Assembly: GCA_027886175.1 (NCBI GenBank)
Contig: JAJNNQ010000008.1
Coordinates: 1,980,501-2,044,500, forward strand
Length of the DNA: 64,000 nucleotides
Direction: 5' to 3'
From: Phylloscopus collybita
Lineage: Eukaryota; Chordata; Aves; Passeriformes; Phylloscopidae
A model generated the notes under the pieces. It was not told the origin of the DNA. It worked only from the letters and a program-made list of their open reading frames with translations, and ran no database searches. Made by a program: the position numbers and the translations under genes. Within the stretch, counting starts at the first letter, position 1; each line of letters opens with the position of its first letter. Positions 1-11,808 of this stretch are shown here, piece after piece.

Positions 1-2572
1 AGACAAGGGAGCATTTATGTTGGAGAACGTACAGTGGCTTGAAAACTACAAATCAAAATAATTCACCCTTTTATGTGTAAATCTCCTTCTCTTTGATACA
101 CAAATTGAAAAGCTGTCTGGTTTCCTTGTAGTTTCTGTAAGCAAGCAGTGTGTGACTGCACCCTCTAGAATGCTATTTAAGTGTTATTTAAAGTGCAGAC
201 CTGCTGAGGTCAAAGAAGCTCATCTGTAGGCTAAAACTGATCCCACCAAACCTTACACCTAAAACCAGCAGACAAGGAGGTCTCGCGTTGCACAGCTCCC
301 TCGTGACAAGGGCATGGCGTGACAAACAGTGAAGCACCAAAAGATCAAAGCACTTTTTTCAGGCACAACAATAAAGGCAGAGACAGAAAAACACCAGGTC
401 CTGGTGCAGGTGTCTGCTCTTCCAAAGCAGCCTTTGTCAGGTTTGACACAGCCAGCCCATGGCAAGGGAATAAGGGCAGGAGCTGCACACCGGCAGTAAA
501 AAAACATCAGCAAATGAACATCCTGTGAGGTGCATTTCTGAGCTGGGAGAAAGGCTGGAGAGCCACTGCATGAAGCCCACGTGGAAGGGATTATTGGGAC
601 ACTCTGAATTTACAGTGAGTTTATTGTAAACTTTTCAATGCAAGCATGGAAATACAGTGTGATGTTTTTTGCTCATATTCCAGAGTTGTTTTCCCTGGTT
701 GAGTACCTCACTGCAGGTTCTGTGGAAGTCAATAGCTGTCTTGCCTTTCAGAAGGATTATGCCCCTAAATAGCTTCTTTAGGAAGTGTACTTTGCTTGGT
801 GATAACACAAAGCAGAGGGTGGATGATTAACACCAATTAGGATTATTTACAAGAACCTAGAAAACAATAGGTCCATAAATCATCGTCTTATCAATTGTAG
901 TTCCTCCTGAGTAATTCAGTCATCATTGGGCACACTGTGTGTTTTACTGTTTGTTAAGTACAGATCACACTGATGTTAGCTGAAGTGTGTTCAAATGTTG
1001 AACGTACAATATGACCTAAAAGAGCATGTTACAAAAAAAAGTTCTGACAGTTTTCAACATTTTTATGTTCTAAATCCCCAACAGTTTTCCCCCAGGTATA
1101 TTGGAATTTAAGTCAATTGACAGTAGCCTTGCTTCTCTTGGGTTATGCTTCAGCTCTGTCTACACTTGTCTCTCCATTTGGGGTGGCTTTGCAGTAATCC
1201 CCTGGCTGTCTCCATTTGTTGGGCACTGGCCCAGCTGCAGAACAGCTCCTATGCACACATATTCCTTCCAGAGGAGAGCCAGTGGAGAATTCTCTCCAAA
1301 AGCAAGCCAGGACTTGGTGGGACACACTGCTCTGATCCAAGGGGCAGCCACACCACCACAAAGACCTTCAGGGTGTCTGTTGTCCTGCTTTGCAAAAGGA
1401 AAGATGTCAAACTTCCCAGAGCCCCCATACCAGCCTGGAGGGCAGCTTGTACTCTAGAGAGGGTCATCTGCTTTATGTGACACACTTTTTGCTGGTGACC
1501 AGCAGCCCTTGAAGCTCTACTCCTCTTTCTTCCACCAGGATTTCTCCTGGCTCATTATTCTTTTTGTTTAGTAACTGCCCAGTCTTCTGTATCTGTTCCT
1601 CCTTGCTGCTGATCTTTTTTTCTTCTACTTTTATCACTTTTTGTGATCCCTTTTCCAATTTCCAACCTTAGTCTCCCAGAAGACCCGGAGTGGTGACGCC
1701 TGGATGCAGAGGAGATCACACTGCTTATAAATCTGCACCATGAGGAGGCCAAAAGTTTCTGCAGCAGCAGGAGGTAAGCCAGGACTGCTGGTGGGTGTAA
1801 GGAGCAGAGAGCAAAGCCACGTGAGTTTGAGAAGAAGGCAGCAGCACCCCTGAGGATGGCTTTGGGGCAGTGTCACGGTCCTGTACAGAAAACTTGAAGA
1901 GACCCTGAAAACTTCAGGTGGGAACACACCACCCAACCAGCTGCTTGTGTGGTTTGGTCCATGGACCTTTGGGGTCTGCACACCAGAGACTGAAAACTCT
2001 TGACTTACTCTAAATTTCTTCTTTGTGGACTTCTGATGTGATAGGAATGGCACAAAAAAATCCAATATATCTTCTTTGCCGTAATGTTTCCAGCCTGCTA
2101 ACTTTCCCAGGACTACTTTCTGCTCAAATTACTGGAACTTAATTACATGAGGTTTAATTTCAGTTACTTGGCCAGCTTTAAAAACATATATTCAAATTTG
2201 AACCACAAGGACAGAATTTTGGGAGCCTCTTTGTCCTCTCACTTTATGTTAATTTAAATGAGGAAACTGCCTGTGCATCTCTGCTTTACTTCACCTATTC
2301 CAAGTGAGTCTCAGTTCTGGAGAGACTTCCCTGACTCCCAGCAGTTTAAGGGAGAGCACAAACAACCCCTTATGTTACAGTTTATGTTTTTGAAACTGTG
2401 CAAACAGTAGATATTTGTCTCCTGCTTATGTATTTTCTTGTAAATAAAAAGTATTGAGACCAGAGATGGAGTTACACTGACTTTACACCAGATAATGTAT
2501 TGACATTTTACAAGCAAGTGTTGTATTATCCATACATTTCACAAGTAGATCTTACAATGTTTAATTATTATT
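1..2572. other. Noncoding stretch, no gene recognised
   Basis: Unique-looking sequence of moderate AT content. Open frames on both strands are short and carry no family motif I recognise. The part at about 740-1020 is AT-rich and complex, with homeodomain-type TAAT cores (for example GATTAACACCAATTAGGATT near 824-843). It could be a regulatory element, but nothing in the sequence proves it. The pyrimidine-rich part near 1550-1650 is ordinary low-complexity DNA. Confidence 0.6.
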
Positions 2573-2590
2573 AAAAAAAAAAAAAAAAAA
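2573..2590 (+). repeat. Poly(A) run, 18 bases
   Basis: Uninterrupted A18 preceded by TTATTATT. No retroposed body or target-site duplication is apparent, so I treat it as a simple mononucleotide repeat. Confidence 0.9.
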
Positions 2591-4221
2591 GTGGAAGGAG
2601 AATAGAAGAATCAAGGGATGGACATGGAGAGAAAATGCAAAAGGACATGGATGGGAAGCGGTGGAGTTGGAGGATAACTGCACCTCTCAAGGCATTATCT
2701 GAAAATTCCTATGATTAGGACTTATCTTTCTGGCTTCATTATTTCATTATAATCTGTTGTTTACCTGATAAGTAATAAATGGCCTCCAAATTTTATTGCA
2801 TATGCTTACTTTCTTCAGATTTTGCATTGGTTTGTTCCCTTCTTAAGATCTTATTTCTGTGAAGGAATTAAGATTTTGTGTTTTTGCTGGGGTTGACTTG
2901 TTCCTCTGGTATTTCAGCACTGTTATTTAGCTAGCAAGTCCCACAGCAATTCCTTGGATAACACCTCCATCTATCACATTGGGATGATCAAGGATACATT
3001 GCAGCTGATGTTCAAACACTGATGTGTATCTGGGGTTGGGCACCCACCTCCAACTCAGCAGACACAAAACTCTCCAAAAAGCCAGCAAAAGAGGGCTTTT
3101 CTTAAACACTCCAACCCACTAGTGGATTATCCTTAATGGGTTGGCAGCATGCCCCTCCCTTCCTCTGCAGGAATGCTGGCCTGGCTCTGCAGCCCTGGGT
3201 TCGGGCTTTTGGTGGTTTTGTTGGGATTTTTTTTTTTCTTGTGTTACAGCATGCAGAAAAAAATAAAGTGTAAGACTGATTTGTAATAGTTCATGACTTT
3301 TTTTTTATTCCTCTGCAGCCTGGGGTTAACTTATTTACCTGCCAGGAGGCAAGTGTAGTGACCAGCACTCCTCCTTTGGGGAGTGACCCTGCCCTGTCAG
3401 CGTGGCCCTGCAGGAGAGGGCTCCTTGCACGGGCTGCCTGTTGTTTCTGGGAGCTCACGGACACACCTTCAAAGGTTGAGGGTTCAGCTTCTTCTGCGTG
3501 AGAGAGGAGAGGAAATGACCTTCACCCAGCTGAGCAGGGAACAACAGGAAACCCTCACGGTCCTGCCATTTCCCACCCCCAGGATCCGGAGCTCAGGGAC
3601 CTTTTTGACGAACTGTCAGTGCTTTTGTCAGGGTTTAGCTGCTGCAAATATATTACCAAAGTATGTTGATGATTCATGGGGAAGTGGTGTACGCTGATTT
3701 AAGTGATGGACTAGCCATTCAGTAATGGATTTGAGAATTCCCAATCAGATTGTACTTAGTTTTATCAAGCAGGAAGCTGGCAGGCTGTGTTTTAATCAAC
3801 TGATAGCATCTCTTGGCAATTGGCATCCAGCTAGTGGACAGAGTACTTCTCAAAGACCAGCTTGCTAAGTTACAAACAGTCACAACCACTCAGATCTCTC
3901 AGCTTTACCTCCTATTTTTTCTGTTCAGCCTGTTTCTTTCCCAAATGAAAGTTTTGGCTGAAAGTGCAGGAAGATGTAGCATATCTGCTTGTCTTTCACT
4001 GACGTTTTAGGGGGAATGGATGAGGCAGAATGCATTTGCTTCATCCCCCAGAAAGATATGCTGAAACAAACTCCTAGATGTAGCAAAAAATCTCAGGACT
4101 AGACAAATTCTAGGATTTGGTTCTGGCACAAGTTTTTGGAGCACTCACATTGCATAAGCATTGTAAATCAAAAATATGGGGCCACACCAGGTAAGATGTG
4201 CCCTTTTCCCCTTTGATTAGG
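2591..4221. other. Noncoding stretch, nothing recognised
   Basis: No family-level coding match, RNA gene or clear transposon. The section 3350-3700 is richer in G and C and contains a 104-codon open frame (3383-3697, plus) with no recognisable domain, which I consider chance. Confidence 0.55.
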
Positions 4222-4251
4222 CCATGACTCATTATTCCATGACTCATTATC
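4222..4251 (+). repeat. 15-bp direct duplication carrying two AP-1-like sites
   Basis: The 15-mer CCATGACTCATTATT (4222-4236) is followed immediately by CCATGACTCATTATC (4237-4251). Each copy contains TGACTCA, the consensus core bound by AP-1 (FOS/JUN) factors. The duplication is seen directly. Binding is inference from the motif. Confidence 0.85.
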
Positions 4252-7200
4252 TATTTTGTCACCAAAGACATACCCGGTGTTCTGACCTGTACCAGCAGAC
4301 ACCAAGAACAGTTCCCCACCCTGATAAAACTCATCACTCTATTTATTACCTCTGGGAGAGACCAGCTCCTGCAGAGCATCTTCACTGCATAAACCCTCAG
4401 GTGCCACAGCTACCTGAAATAATGTCCTGCTCAGGATTTATGTTTTGTCACAAATATTGAGCTGTGGAGCCATCCACACACATGGAGCTGTGCTCAAGCA
4501 CAGCATCAAACCTGAGGAGCTGGTTTGTTGTGCCTGGCTCCTGTGGAGTAGTTACTGTACTTAGCAACCCACCTCCAATATAAATATATCTGCTACTCTG
4601 AAGAGCAGGCTTTGAAAAGCACCAGAAGGGATCACTCCCCCATAAAGGTTTTTTTTCCAACATTGCAGAGCTGTTGGGACTTTCAGAGAGAAATTCTTCT
4701 CCCAGCTAAGCATCCCAGCCAGAGGGGCGAAGATTTCGCCACAAAAAGATTTCACCAGGCTGACAAAGCTCTAGTGCAACCCTCTACAATGGGCCATGAA
4801 AGCCCATTTAAAGCTGGGCTCTGTCTGAGCTGCTCTTGAGCCAAGCAGGCATGGAGGGAGGTGGAGAGCAGCCATCCATGCAGTTGGGATTTGGGAGCTA
4901 TCTGTGATGTCTTTGCACAGGGGTCCCACAGCACCGTGTGGAAAAACAGCACCCTGGTCTGAGAGCTGAGTGCTAAAACCACGTGGCTTTGGAACTGCTC
5001 AAACATTTGGAACCCTCAGAGGAGGCTGATGATTGAAAGGCTGTAAAACAATCATGCTCCCAAAAAGTAATAAAAATGAAAGTGAGGTGTAAGGAGCAGA
5101 GAGGAGTGATTCATCGGGAAATTGTACTCTTGAAACTGTGTGACAAATCCTGGGTGAGGGAGGAGCTGGGTGTAAGCATTTAAGGGCCAGATCCTGACTT
5201 GTCCAGAGGAGCTGAAGATCCAATGAAGATTAACAGTAGACTCTGTAGCTGAAAGGAAAATTTTAACTTCCATCCTAAATGTTTTCTGTTGACCATTACA
5301 TGAAAGTCAGAGAAATCAGACCCCTGTTTTCAGTGTCATGTCCCAAGAGTCCTTCAGCAGACAATGATCCCCACTGCAAGAAATGAAGTTTCCAATGCCA
5401 GAACCACCAAAAGGACATGTGAAAACAAAGCTGAAAAAGGTCTTCTCTCTCTGGGATGGAAATGTACTATTTCCACAGGGTCATTTTCTGTGTAAACATT
5501 CCTATTTGTATGTTTTACTGATTAAAACAAAAATGTATCTTCCAAACATATCCAGTAAGTCGATTTTAAAACAAGTTAATTAACGTATCTAAGCTTTATC
5601 ACAGAGCATAAGTAAGTGGAAAAAATCCCCCAGCCAAATGTAAAGAGTCTAATCTTGATTTTTTCACTCTTTGAGTTCATTTATTACTCAGTGTTTGCTC
5701 ACTTTTATAAAAGCCATGCTCATGTAATAATCTCATTTCTGAGAGCATCTCCAGGGACAGGAATCACATTACAATATCTCACATTATGTGTCATTCAGGC
5801 AGTATCTCCCCAATCATAAAACCTGGGGAAGGGGAATGACACTTGAATAGCAGATTCCTCCTCCTTCTCTTTTTTCCCTTTCTGAGCTTTTTTTTTTTTC
5901 CAGCCCAGTGCTTTCTTCCTTATAGTGTCTGACCTCATGCACCCAGGCTGCTCATCTCCATTCTGCAGAGAAACAGACTGTGGTGCACATCTCTCCTTGC
6001 TCTACCTGGCCACCTCATACTGTCTTACACTCTTTTTCATATAGTTTGGGATTTTCCCTTCTGTTCTGGGCTTTCATTTGTGTCACCTCACTGTCTGTGT
6101 TTTGTGCCTATGGATTCTGCTTTGTGAACTGATGAATGGGAGCAGAGAACTCGCCCTGCTGACAAAAATCTGAAAAAAGCCCAAGTTTACCATAATTACC
6201 CTGGTCTGAATCATTTCATTTCTAGCCAAAATTGTCCAGGACAAGTACAGAGAGACAGGACCTCTCCAGCTGCCTCTGGTGCCAACTCACAGACACATTG
6301 TCTTGCCATCTTCATTTCTTTCAGCAGTTTCAAGGATCTTGATAAAGACCTCAAGGGAGAGGCTTCTATGGTCTTAAAACATTTCATTGATCCATTCATG
6401 TCCACACAGTCCAGGGCTTCCATTTTTAAGATTCCTTCCTATTATCATGGAAACTGGCTAATTACAAGAGAAACCTGTTAGGAACCTCTTAAGACACCAG
6501 TGTTGGTGTAGCAAAGCACTTGCAGCTTGCCCAAATCTCAGTGTGCAAAGCTATGGAGTCCTTAGGGATGAAAACAGGTTTTCTAGGAGATGATTCTGCT
6601 GCTCTAGATATTATTTCAACATTCAAATCCAAGGTCACAACCTCAATCCTAACTCACCTAGTTGACCACAAGGACCATAATCAATTTTGTTTCTTATGAT
6701 GCATCCATTCCAAACTACCACTCCCACTGCCCATTTCTTCACGTAGAAGTTGTGCACCAAATTATCTGGTCTGATTAATACCAGGTTACTGTGCCTACTA
6801 GTGCACTTGCAATACAACTTTGCAATGGCAAAATAATCCTGGCCTTTTCAAACACAGAGCAGGAAAAAAAAAAGCACAGCATCAGGATTAAACCAGTTCT
6901 GACAATTTCTCATTTCCATTTATTCAGAAAAAAAGTCATAATTGAGACTTAGAGAAAAAAAGAAAAGTCCTCCATGCCTTTAAGTGTAAAATCCATTTTA
7001 GTAGCAGGAAGCTGTTATATGGTTAGAGCAGTTATTTTTATTGTCTGTCTGGGTATAGTTTTTAACTGCAGGCACAGAATAAATCAATAGTGTCATAAAG
7101 CTACTCTCACCCTCTGCCCTTTCTAAAGGGACATTGTTCAGTGTCTGTGCTTTGATGCACAGAATTATGCCTTTACTAATGTTCTGGGGGAGAGATCTGT

Positions 7201-7564
7201 GTGACACATATTTACCTGTATCTCTTTGTCCATATCATCTCAGAGTCATTGGATTAAAAGCAAAATAAAACACAGATATACAAACAAAAATGTGCAGATT
7301 TTTTGCATCATCAAAAGAGAGGGGGTTATTCTGGCTATTCTCTTGCAAATGATATTTTCAATTAATTGGTGCATTCATAAATTGTCTCAGGTGGTGTATT
7401 TCCAAGACTGCCTGAGAAAACGTGCAGTGATTCATAGGACAGTCCACACAACTTAAACCTGACTGTAACCTGCTCTCTAATACAGCAAGGAAGGATGGAG
7501 CAGGATGTGACTGCATGAAGCTGGTGATAGATAAAATTACCCTGAAAGTGTGCCTTTTTAATAG
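4252..7564. other. Noncoding stretch, nothing recognised
   Basis: Mixed AT-rich sequence without a supported gene. Short open frames here (up to 84 codons) show no conserved domains. There are a T12-13 run near 5889 and several short A runs near 6867 and 6950. I see no RNA gene or recognisable mobile element. Confidence 0.55.
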
Positions 7565-7788
7565 CAAGAGTAGTTAATGGCTGGAACATTTGGCTTAGGA
7601 ATGTGGTGGATTGAGCATTGCTTTCAGTCTCTAAATCAAGAATGAGTGTCTTTCTAAAGCTATGCAATAGCTTCAGCAGAAGTTATGGCTTTGATGCTGA
7701 AATGAGTGGGTGAAGTTCTTCAGCTGTGTTACATAGGAAGCAAAACCAGATGACTGTGATGGTCCTTTTCAGCCTTACTAATCCATTA
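7565..7788 (+). mobile_element. Old CR1 LINE fragment, 3' end, sense on plus strand
   Basis: The stretch follows the 3' untranslated end of an old CR1 family common in turtles, crocodiles and birds, landmark by landmark. These are: a CTGGAACA block at about 7581; GTGGTGGATTGAGCATTGC; AAATCAAGAATGAGTGTCTTTCTAA; AGAAGTTATGGCTTTGATGC; GGGTGAAGTTCTTCAGCTGT; GTTACATAGGAAGC; and CCAGATGACTGTGATGGTCC TTTTCAGCCTTA up to about 7788. The order and spacing of the blocks match, with many substitutions and small indels, so the copy is ancient and 5'-truncated. It cannot encode protein. Overlapping open frames on the minus strand are spurious. Family identity is recalled, not searched. Confidence 0.85.
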
Positions 7789-8984
7789 AATCCTGGTTTG
7801 GGGCCTTTCACACACCGGGGTTTAGAGCAGCCTCTTAGGTTTTCCGGATGGTTTCTGCAGGCAATACACGTTCCAGAGCTGGATCTGACAAGCTCCATAT
7901 AAATGGGTGTCCGGAATTGACACACTTTATAATTTATATATAAATCACTGCCTCTAAATGCAGTTCCAGATCCATTTCCCCGTGCCGCTGAGCTCACTTG
8001 GTCTGTTCTGTGCAGTGGGGATTTTCCTTTGCAAAGCAGATATGCATCTGAGCTGAAACACACACCACGTGCTGCTGGAGACCCCAAAACCTGCCACCCC
8101 TATCATGGACCACAGAGAAGAAAACCTTTATGGATCAAATTCTTAAGAGATTTATCAGCAGCAGCTCCTGTTGTCAGCTTAATTCATCTCTCCTCTCCTT
8201 GCTTGCTCATTGCAACTTCCCCAGGTTGGCACTTCTGACAGAGGCATGAAAACTGTACTTGTGCTGCAAGTGGGAGGTGGAGACAGCGAAAATCTGTGCC
8301 CTGTCTGTGGGACTCTGTGCTGAGACAGCTCTATTTTCACATCTAGTCACAAGCCCATTGGTATTACCTCAGTATTTGTTTTGAGGATGGCTCTCAAGAA
8401 ATGGAATTGGAGTTTGGATTTGGTAAGATTAGAGGAAGTAAACCCTGAAATAATTCAAGTGGTTTCTGAAGGCAGCACCACTGACATGTAGCTTGGTGCT
8501 GGACAGACAGAGGCAGAGAGCCTACAGGTGTCTGCACACTCCGTGGTGAGCGTGGTGGGTACCACTCACCTGGGTAACCAAACATTTGTTTTCCTTCTCT
8601 CTGCAAAATGCTTAGTGCTGGATTTTTATGTCTATAAATACTGATTTGGATCTCCCTTCCTTCCCTCTCCACGCTCCACTGAAAGCAAAGACATCTCAGC
8701 CAGCACCATTTGCTGACTCCTTCCCTTCTGCCCTTCCCCGTCCCCCAGTGCGTGAGCGCCGTGGCGTGCGGCCCCTCGGTTTCCCCTCAGGACACTGGCA
8801 CTTGGGAAGGAGAATAACAGATGTTGGTGAAAAAAACAACACCCTGTCAGGTAGAAAAAACACTTTAGCAAAAAAAAAAAAACCCTAAACTATACAACTT
8901 CCCGGCTTCTCAAACTTTCTCATGAATAGCCAGTGGCTGCTGGAATAGCAGCGACGGTAATAATAAATTACAGTAAATATCATC
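7789..8984. other. Noncoding stretch, nothing recognised
   Basis: No supported gene. A 134-codon minus-strand open frame (7683-8087) runs partly through the CR1 fragment and has no domain, so I discount it. An A13 run lies at 8870-8882. Confidence 0.55.
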
Positions 8985-9000
8985 CTGTCACAAGTGACAG
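8985..9000. promoter_or_regulatory. 16-bp perfect palindrome with TGTCA half-sites
   Basis: CTGTCACAAGTGACAG has 7-bp arms (CTGTCAC / GTGACAG) around AA. TGTCA is the core recognised by TALE homeodomain proteins such as MEIS and TGIF, so paired inverted sites are a plausible binding platform. A palindrome of this size can also arise by chance in 64 kb. No function is shown. Confidence 0.35.
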
Positions 9001-10357
9001 CAAACCAAACCCACTGCTCTTCAGAAATGAATTGGAGAAAATATTTCTTAATCTCTGTTTGTGTTATTCAGTCAGCTGTAATGATTTATAATACTCCAAA
9101 GAAGTTGTGGTACAGAGTTGTTTCTTAATCATGCATTTCAGCACCTTGCTATTACCCACACGTGTCTGTGCTTTGGTGGGGGCTCTGGCAATGCTGGATG
9201 CTGCAAAATGTTCAGCCCAGGAATAAACTGATTTATTGCAAGGGACCTTTCAGCCTTTCTCTGGGACCCTCCTGCCTATGGGGGCAAATCTGCTACAAGG
9301 AGGAGCAGTACTGAGTTAAGGGCAGCCCCATAACAGTGCCTTGAGATAGGGTCGTTTCCCCAGAGCCGTCTGGTTTGAGGCTCTCCAGCTGTAAATAACC
9401 CACAGGTGGTGGCATGGAAAGCCCTTATGCTGGAGTGCATCAGATGTGGACACCCTGCAGATGAGGCTGTCCCCCTGTGAGCACACTCGGGATCACTGGG
9501 AAAATAAAATGGTGGGGAAAAATTGAACTGGGAACATGGTATCAATCGCTTCTGTCTTTGTCTACTTATTTCCAAAGATTTATACGTGACAGTGTGAGGA
9601 CTGCTCAGTGACACATTTTAATTTAATTAAATTTCCTGTTGGATTGATGTCTGATCAATCAATAATGTTAATGTTTTTGCAATTTAGAGATTAAAGCTTG
9701 GATGAGCGGATATTGAAATACTCTCACATCCAGCTGCCTGGGAATATCTTTTTCTGCTTCCATCCCTCAGAAAACCCCTTTTAGGTGAGAATGCATCCTG
9801 AGGCTTGCCATGGTGGAACCTACACCACGGAAGGAAGCTTTGCCCCATTCTAGCAGAGGGTGAGGGAGTCATTCAGGAGCAATGTCACTTCTTGGAGAGA
9901 CAGACTTGCAGGTTGCTAAAACCTTGTGTGAAATCTGTGTGGCTCTGAATGTTTTCCCTCTGATGTTCAATATAGGGACAAGTTTGAAGAACAGGGCATT
10001 GCAGGTGTGACAGTTCTCTTTGCTACCTACTCCTTGTTCAGGAAGTTGTCAGTGCAGAGGTTGCACCTGAGGATTTGAACCTGATCCCACCAGGGCATCT
10101 ATTCTCCATGTGTCCTTCCTCCCCTCTGGATCTCACTCATTTCTCTGACCACCACAGCCGCCTGCAGCAATGAGCTCCCCAGCTCAGCTGCTGCTTTCTA
10201 AGCTGCCACCCATGGGACAGCAGGATCCTGGTCTGGAGCTGAATTTAATACTTCTTGAAGCTTCTTGCCTGCCCAAATTTCTCACAGATGAGCTAATTGT
10301 GATCCACCCTCTTCAGGCTGTGAAGATAAAGAGATGCTGTAGCATGTCCACAGAACC
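9001..10357. other. Noncoding stretch, nothing recognised
   Basis: AT-rich at both ends. Near 9617-9633 is a small TTTAATTTAATTAAA-type AT palindrome. The 112-codon minus open frame at 9276-9614 has no recognisable domain. Confidence 0.55.
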
Positions 10358-10375
10358 TTTTTTTTTTTCTTCTTT

Positions 10376-10415
<40 letters not shown>
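10358..10415 (+). repeat. T-rich tract, about 58 bases
   Basis: Mostly T, interrupted by a few C residues. If it were the tail of a minus-strand retrocopy the body would lie to its right, but I recognise nothing there. Treated as a simple repeat. Confidence 0.85.
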
Positions 10416-10962
10416 CCTCTTATGCCTTGTTTGATTTAGTGCCTCAAATACTTTAGTAGTGAGGTCAGGAGAGTCTTTAACTTATTCAGTGGAGTTATTC
10501 TGCACTGACTTTTCCATGAGGCCTTGGAGTCTTAGATAGTCCTTTAAAAACTTATGACTCAAGAAAAAAAAGTAATCCACATTTTCAAACTTGTAAAAAT
10601 GTGAGCCCAAATTTCATCTGAGTCTCAGGTACGGCTGGAGTCTCAATAAGTCAAAGTAATCTGACAGATCTTAACTCTGTCAAAACTTGTGAGAAATGTC
10701 AAAATTTGTGGACAGTGAGAAATCCCATCTGGCTGAGGTCTGAAGGCTCCAGTGTCCATCTCTGGTCTCCAGGTCCACCTCCAGAGCTGGCTCTGTGCTA
10801 TTTGGGGTGCTTGTATTCTTGTTGCATTCAGGCAAATCTTAAAAGGACCAATTTCCTGCCCAATTCATTTCAAAATCTGTAAAATCTGTATGTTCTGTCC
10901 CTTAAGGTTGTTCTGGGGGCTGTTTGCTGTGTACCTGTCCCTCAGACAACCCCAAAGTAACA
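10416..10962. other. Noncoding stretch, nothing recognised
   Basis: No supported gene or repeat. A 93-codon plus-strand frame at 10752-11033 runs into the adjacent purine tract and shows no domain. Confidence 0.5.
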
Positions 10963-11013
10963 CAGAGGGAGGAAGACAGAGAGAGAGAGAGGGGAGGAGG
11001 GGGGAAGAAAGAA
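10963..11013 (+). repeat. GA-rich polypurine tract
   Basis: About 50 bases almost entirely A and G, including (GA)n at 10978-10990 and G4 to G6 runs at 10991-11003. Polypurine tracts can form triplex DNA. Here this is only a compositional observation. Confidence 0.8.
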
Positions 11014-11709
11014 CAGCTCATTTTCCACTTTAGCACAGACACCTGAGGGGTAGAAGTCAGCAGTTTTTTTTGACGGTACAAGAACTTGGTAACTTAAAAC
11101 AGGAAGCAAAAGAAAAACCACGACCAAATAACTTTGCCTTGACCTCCTCCTAAGAGAGTCAATGACTTTAAAGTAAACTGGAACTTCTTGCTGGAATTTA
11201 TTTGGACATCAGCTGCTCCTTACCTCATTAGCACAGCAATATTCAGAAATGTGCCAAAAGATTTAGGCAGGATGGAGGACGCAATGAAGCTAATTTTTTT
11301 TCCCCCCAAGGGAAGGCTTCACATATTTATGTCTCACTATCAAAATGCCCCTCAGTGCAAGAGTTTCTTCCACTGAAATCTACTGTTTGCAGTGAGTTTT
11401 GTTTTGCTCTCTGTTGTTTACTCCACCAGACCCCCACCACTCCAGGTGAAAGGGCAGCTTGCCCAGGTACCCACCCGGGGTTGGGGATGGTTGAAGGGTG
11501 AGAGAATGTCAGTGTCTCTGGGTGTGCAGGAGTAGGGAAGGCAAAGGAAAGAGGGGAATTTGTTCCTTGAAAGGGAGGGAAATAATCTACTGTTAAACCA
11601 GTGGGTTTTGTAGTAGATCAACATTTTTCTGCTCAGTCCCTGGAATAATATGTTCTTCAAGGCTGGCTTTCATAGGTAAGACTACTGTAAGCTGGTTCAC
11701 CTTAATTAT
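11014..11709. other. Noncoding stretch, nothing recognised
   Basis: Unique sequence with no supported gene. A short open frame (11188-11376, plus) has no recognisable content. Confidence 0.5.
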
Positions 11710-11808
11710 CCTTCCTTCCTTCCTTCCTTCCTTCCTTCCTTCCTTCCTTCCTTCCTTCCTTCCTTCCTTCCTTCCTCCCTCCCTCCCTCCCTCCCTCCCT
11801 CCCTCCCT
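11710..11808 (+). repeat. (CCTT)n then (CCCT)n compound microsatellite
   Basis: About 65 bases of CTTC/CCTT tetranucleotides pass directly into about 33 bases of CCCT tetranucleotides, making a 99-base pure polypyrimidine strand. The switch of unit suggests a base change spread by slippage. On the minus strand the array reads as repeated Glu-Gly-Arg and Lys residues in a spurious open frame (11593-11838). The tract has mirror-repeat, H-DNA-forming character and is probably length-polymorphic. Confidence 0.95.

Noticed and set aside
10358..10415. T-rich tract as the tail of a minus-strand retrocopy
   Set aside because: The sequence to its right shows no recognisable retrocopy, and the tract is interrupted by C residues.
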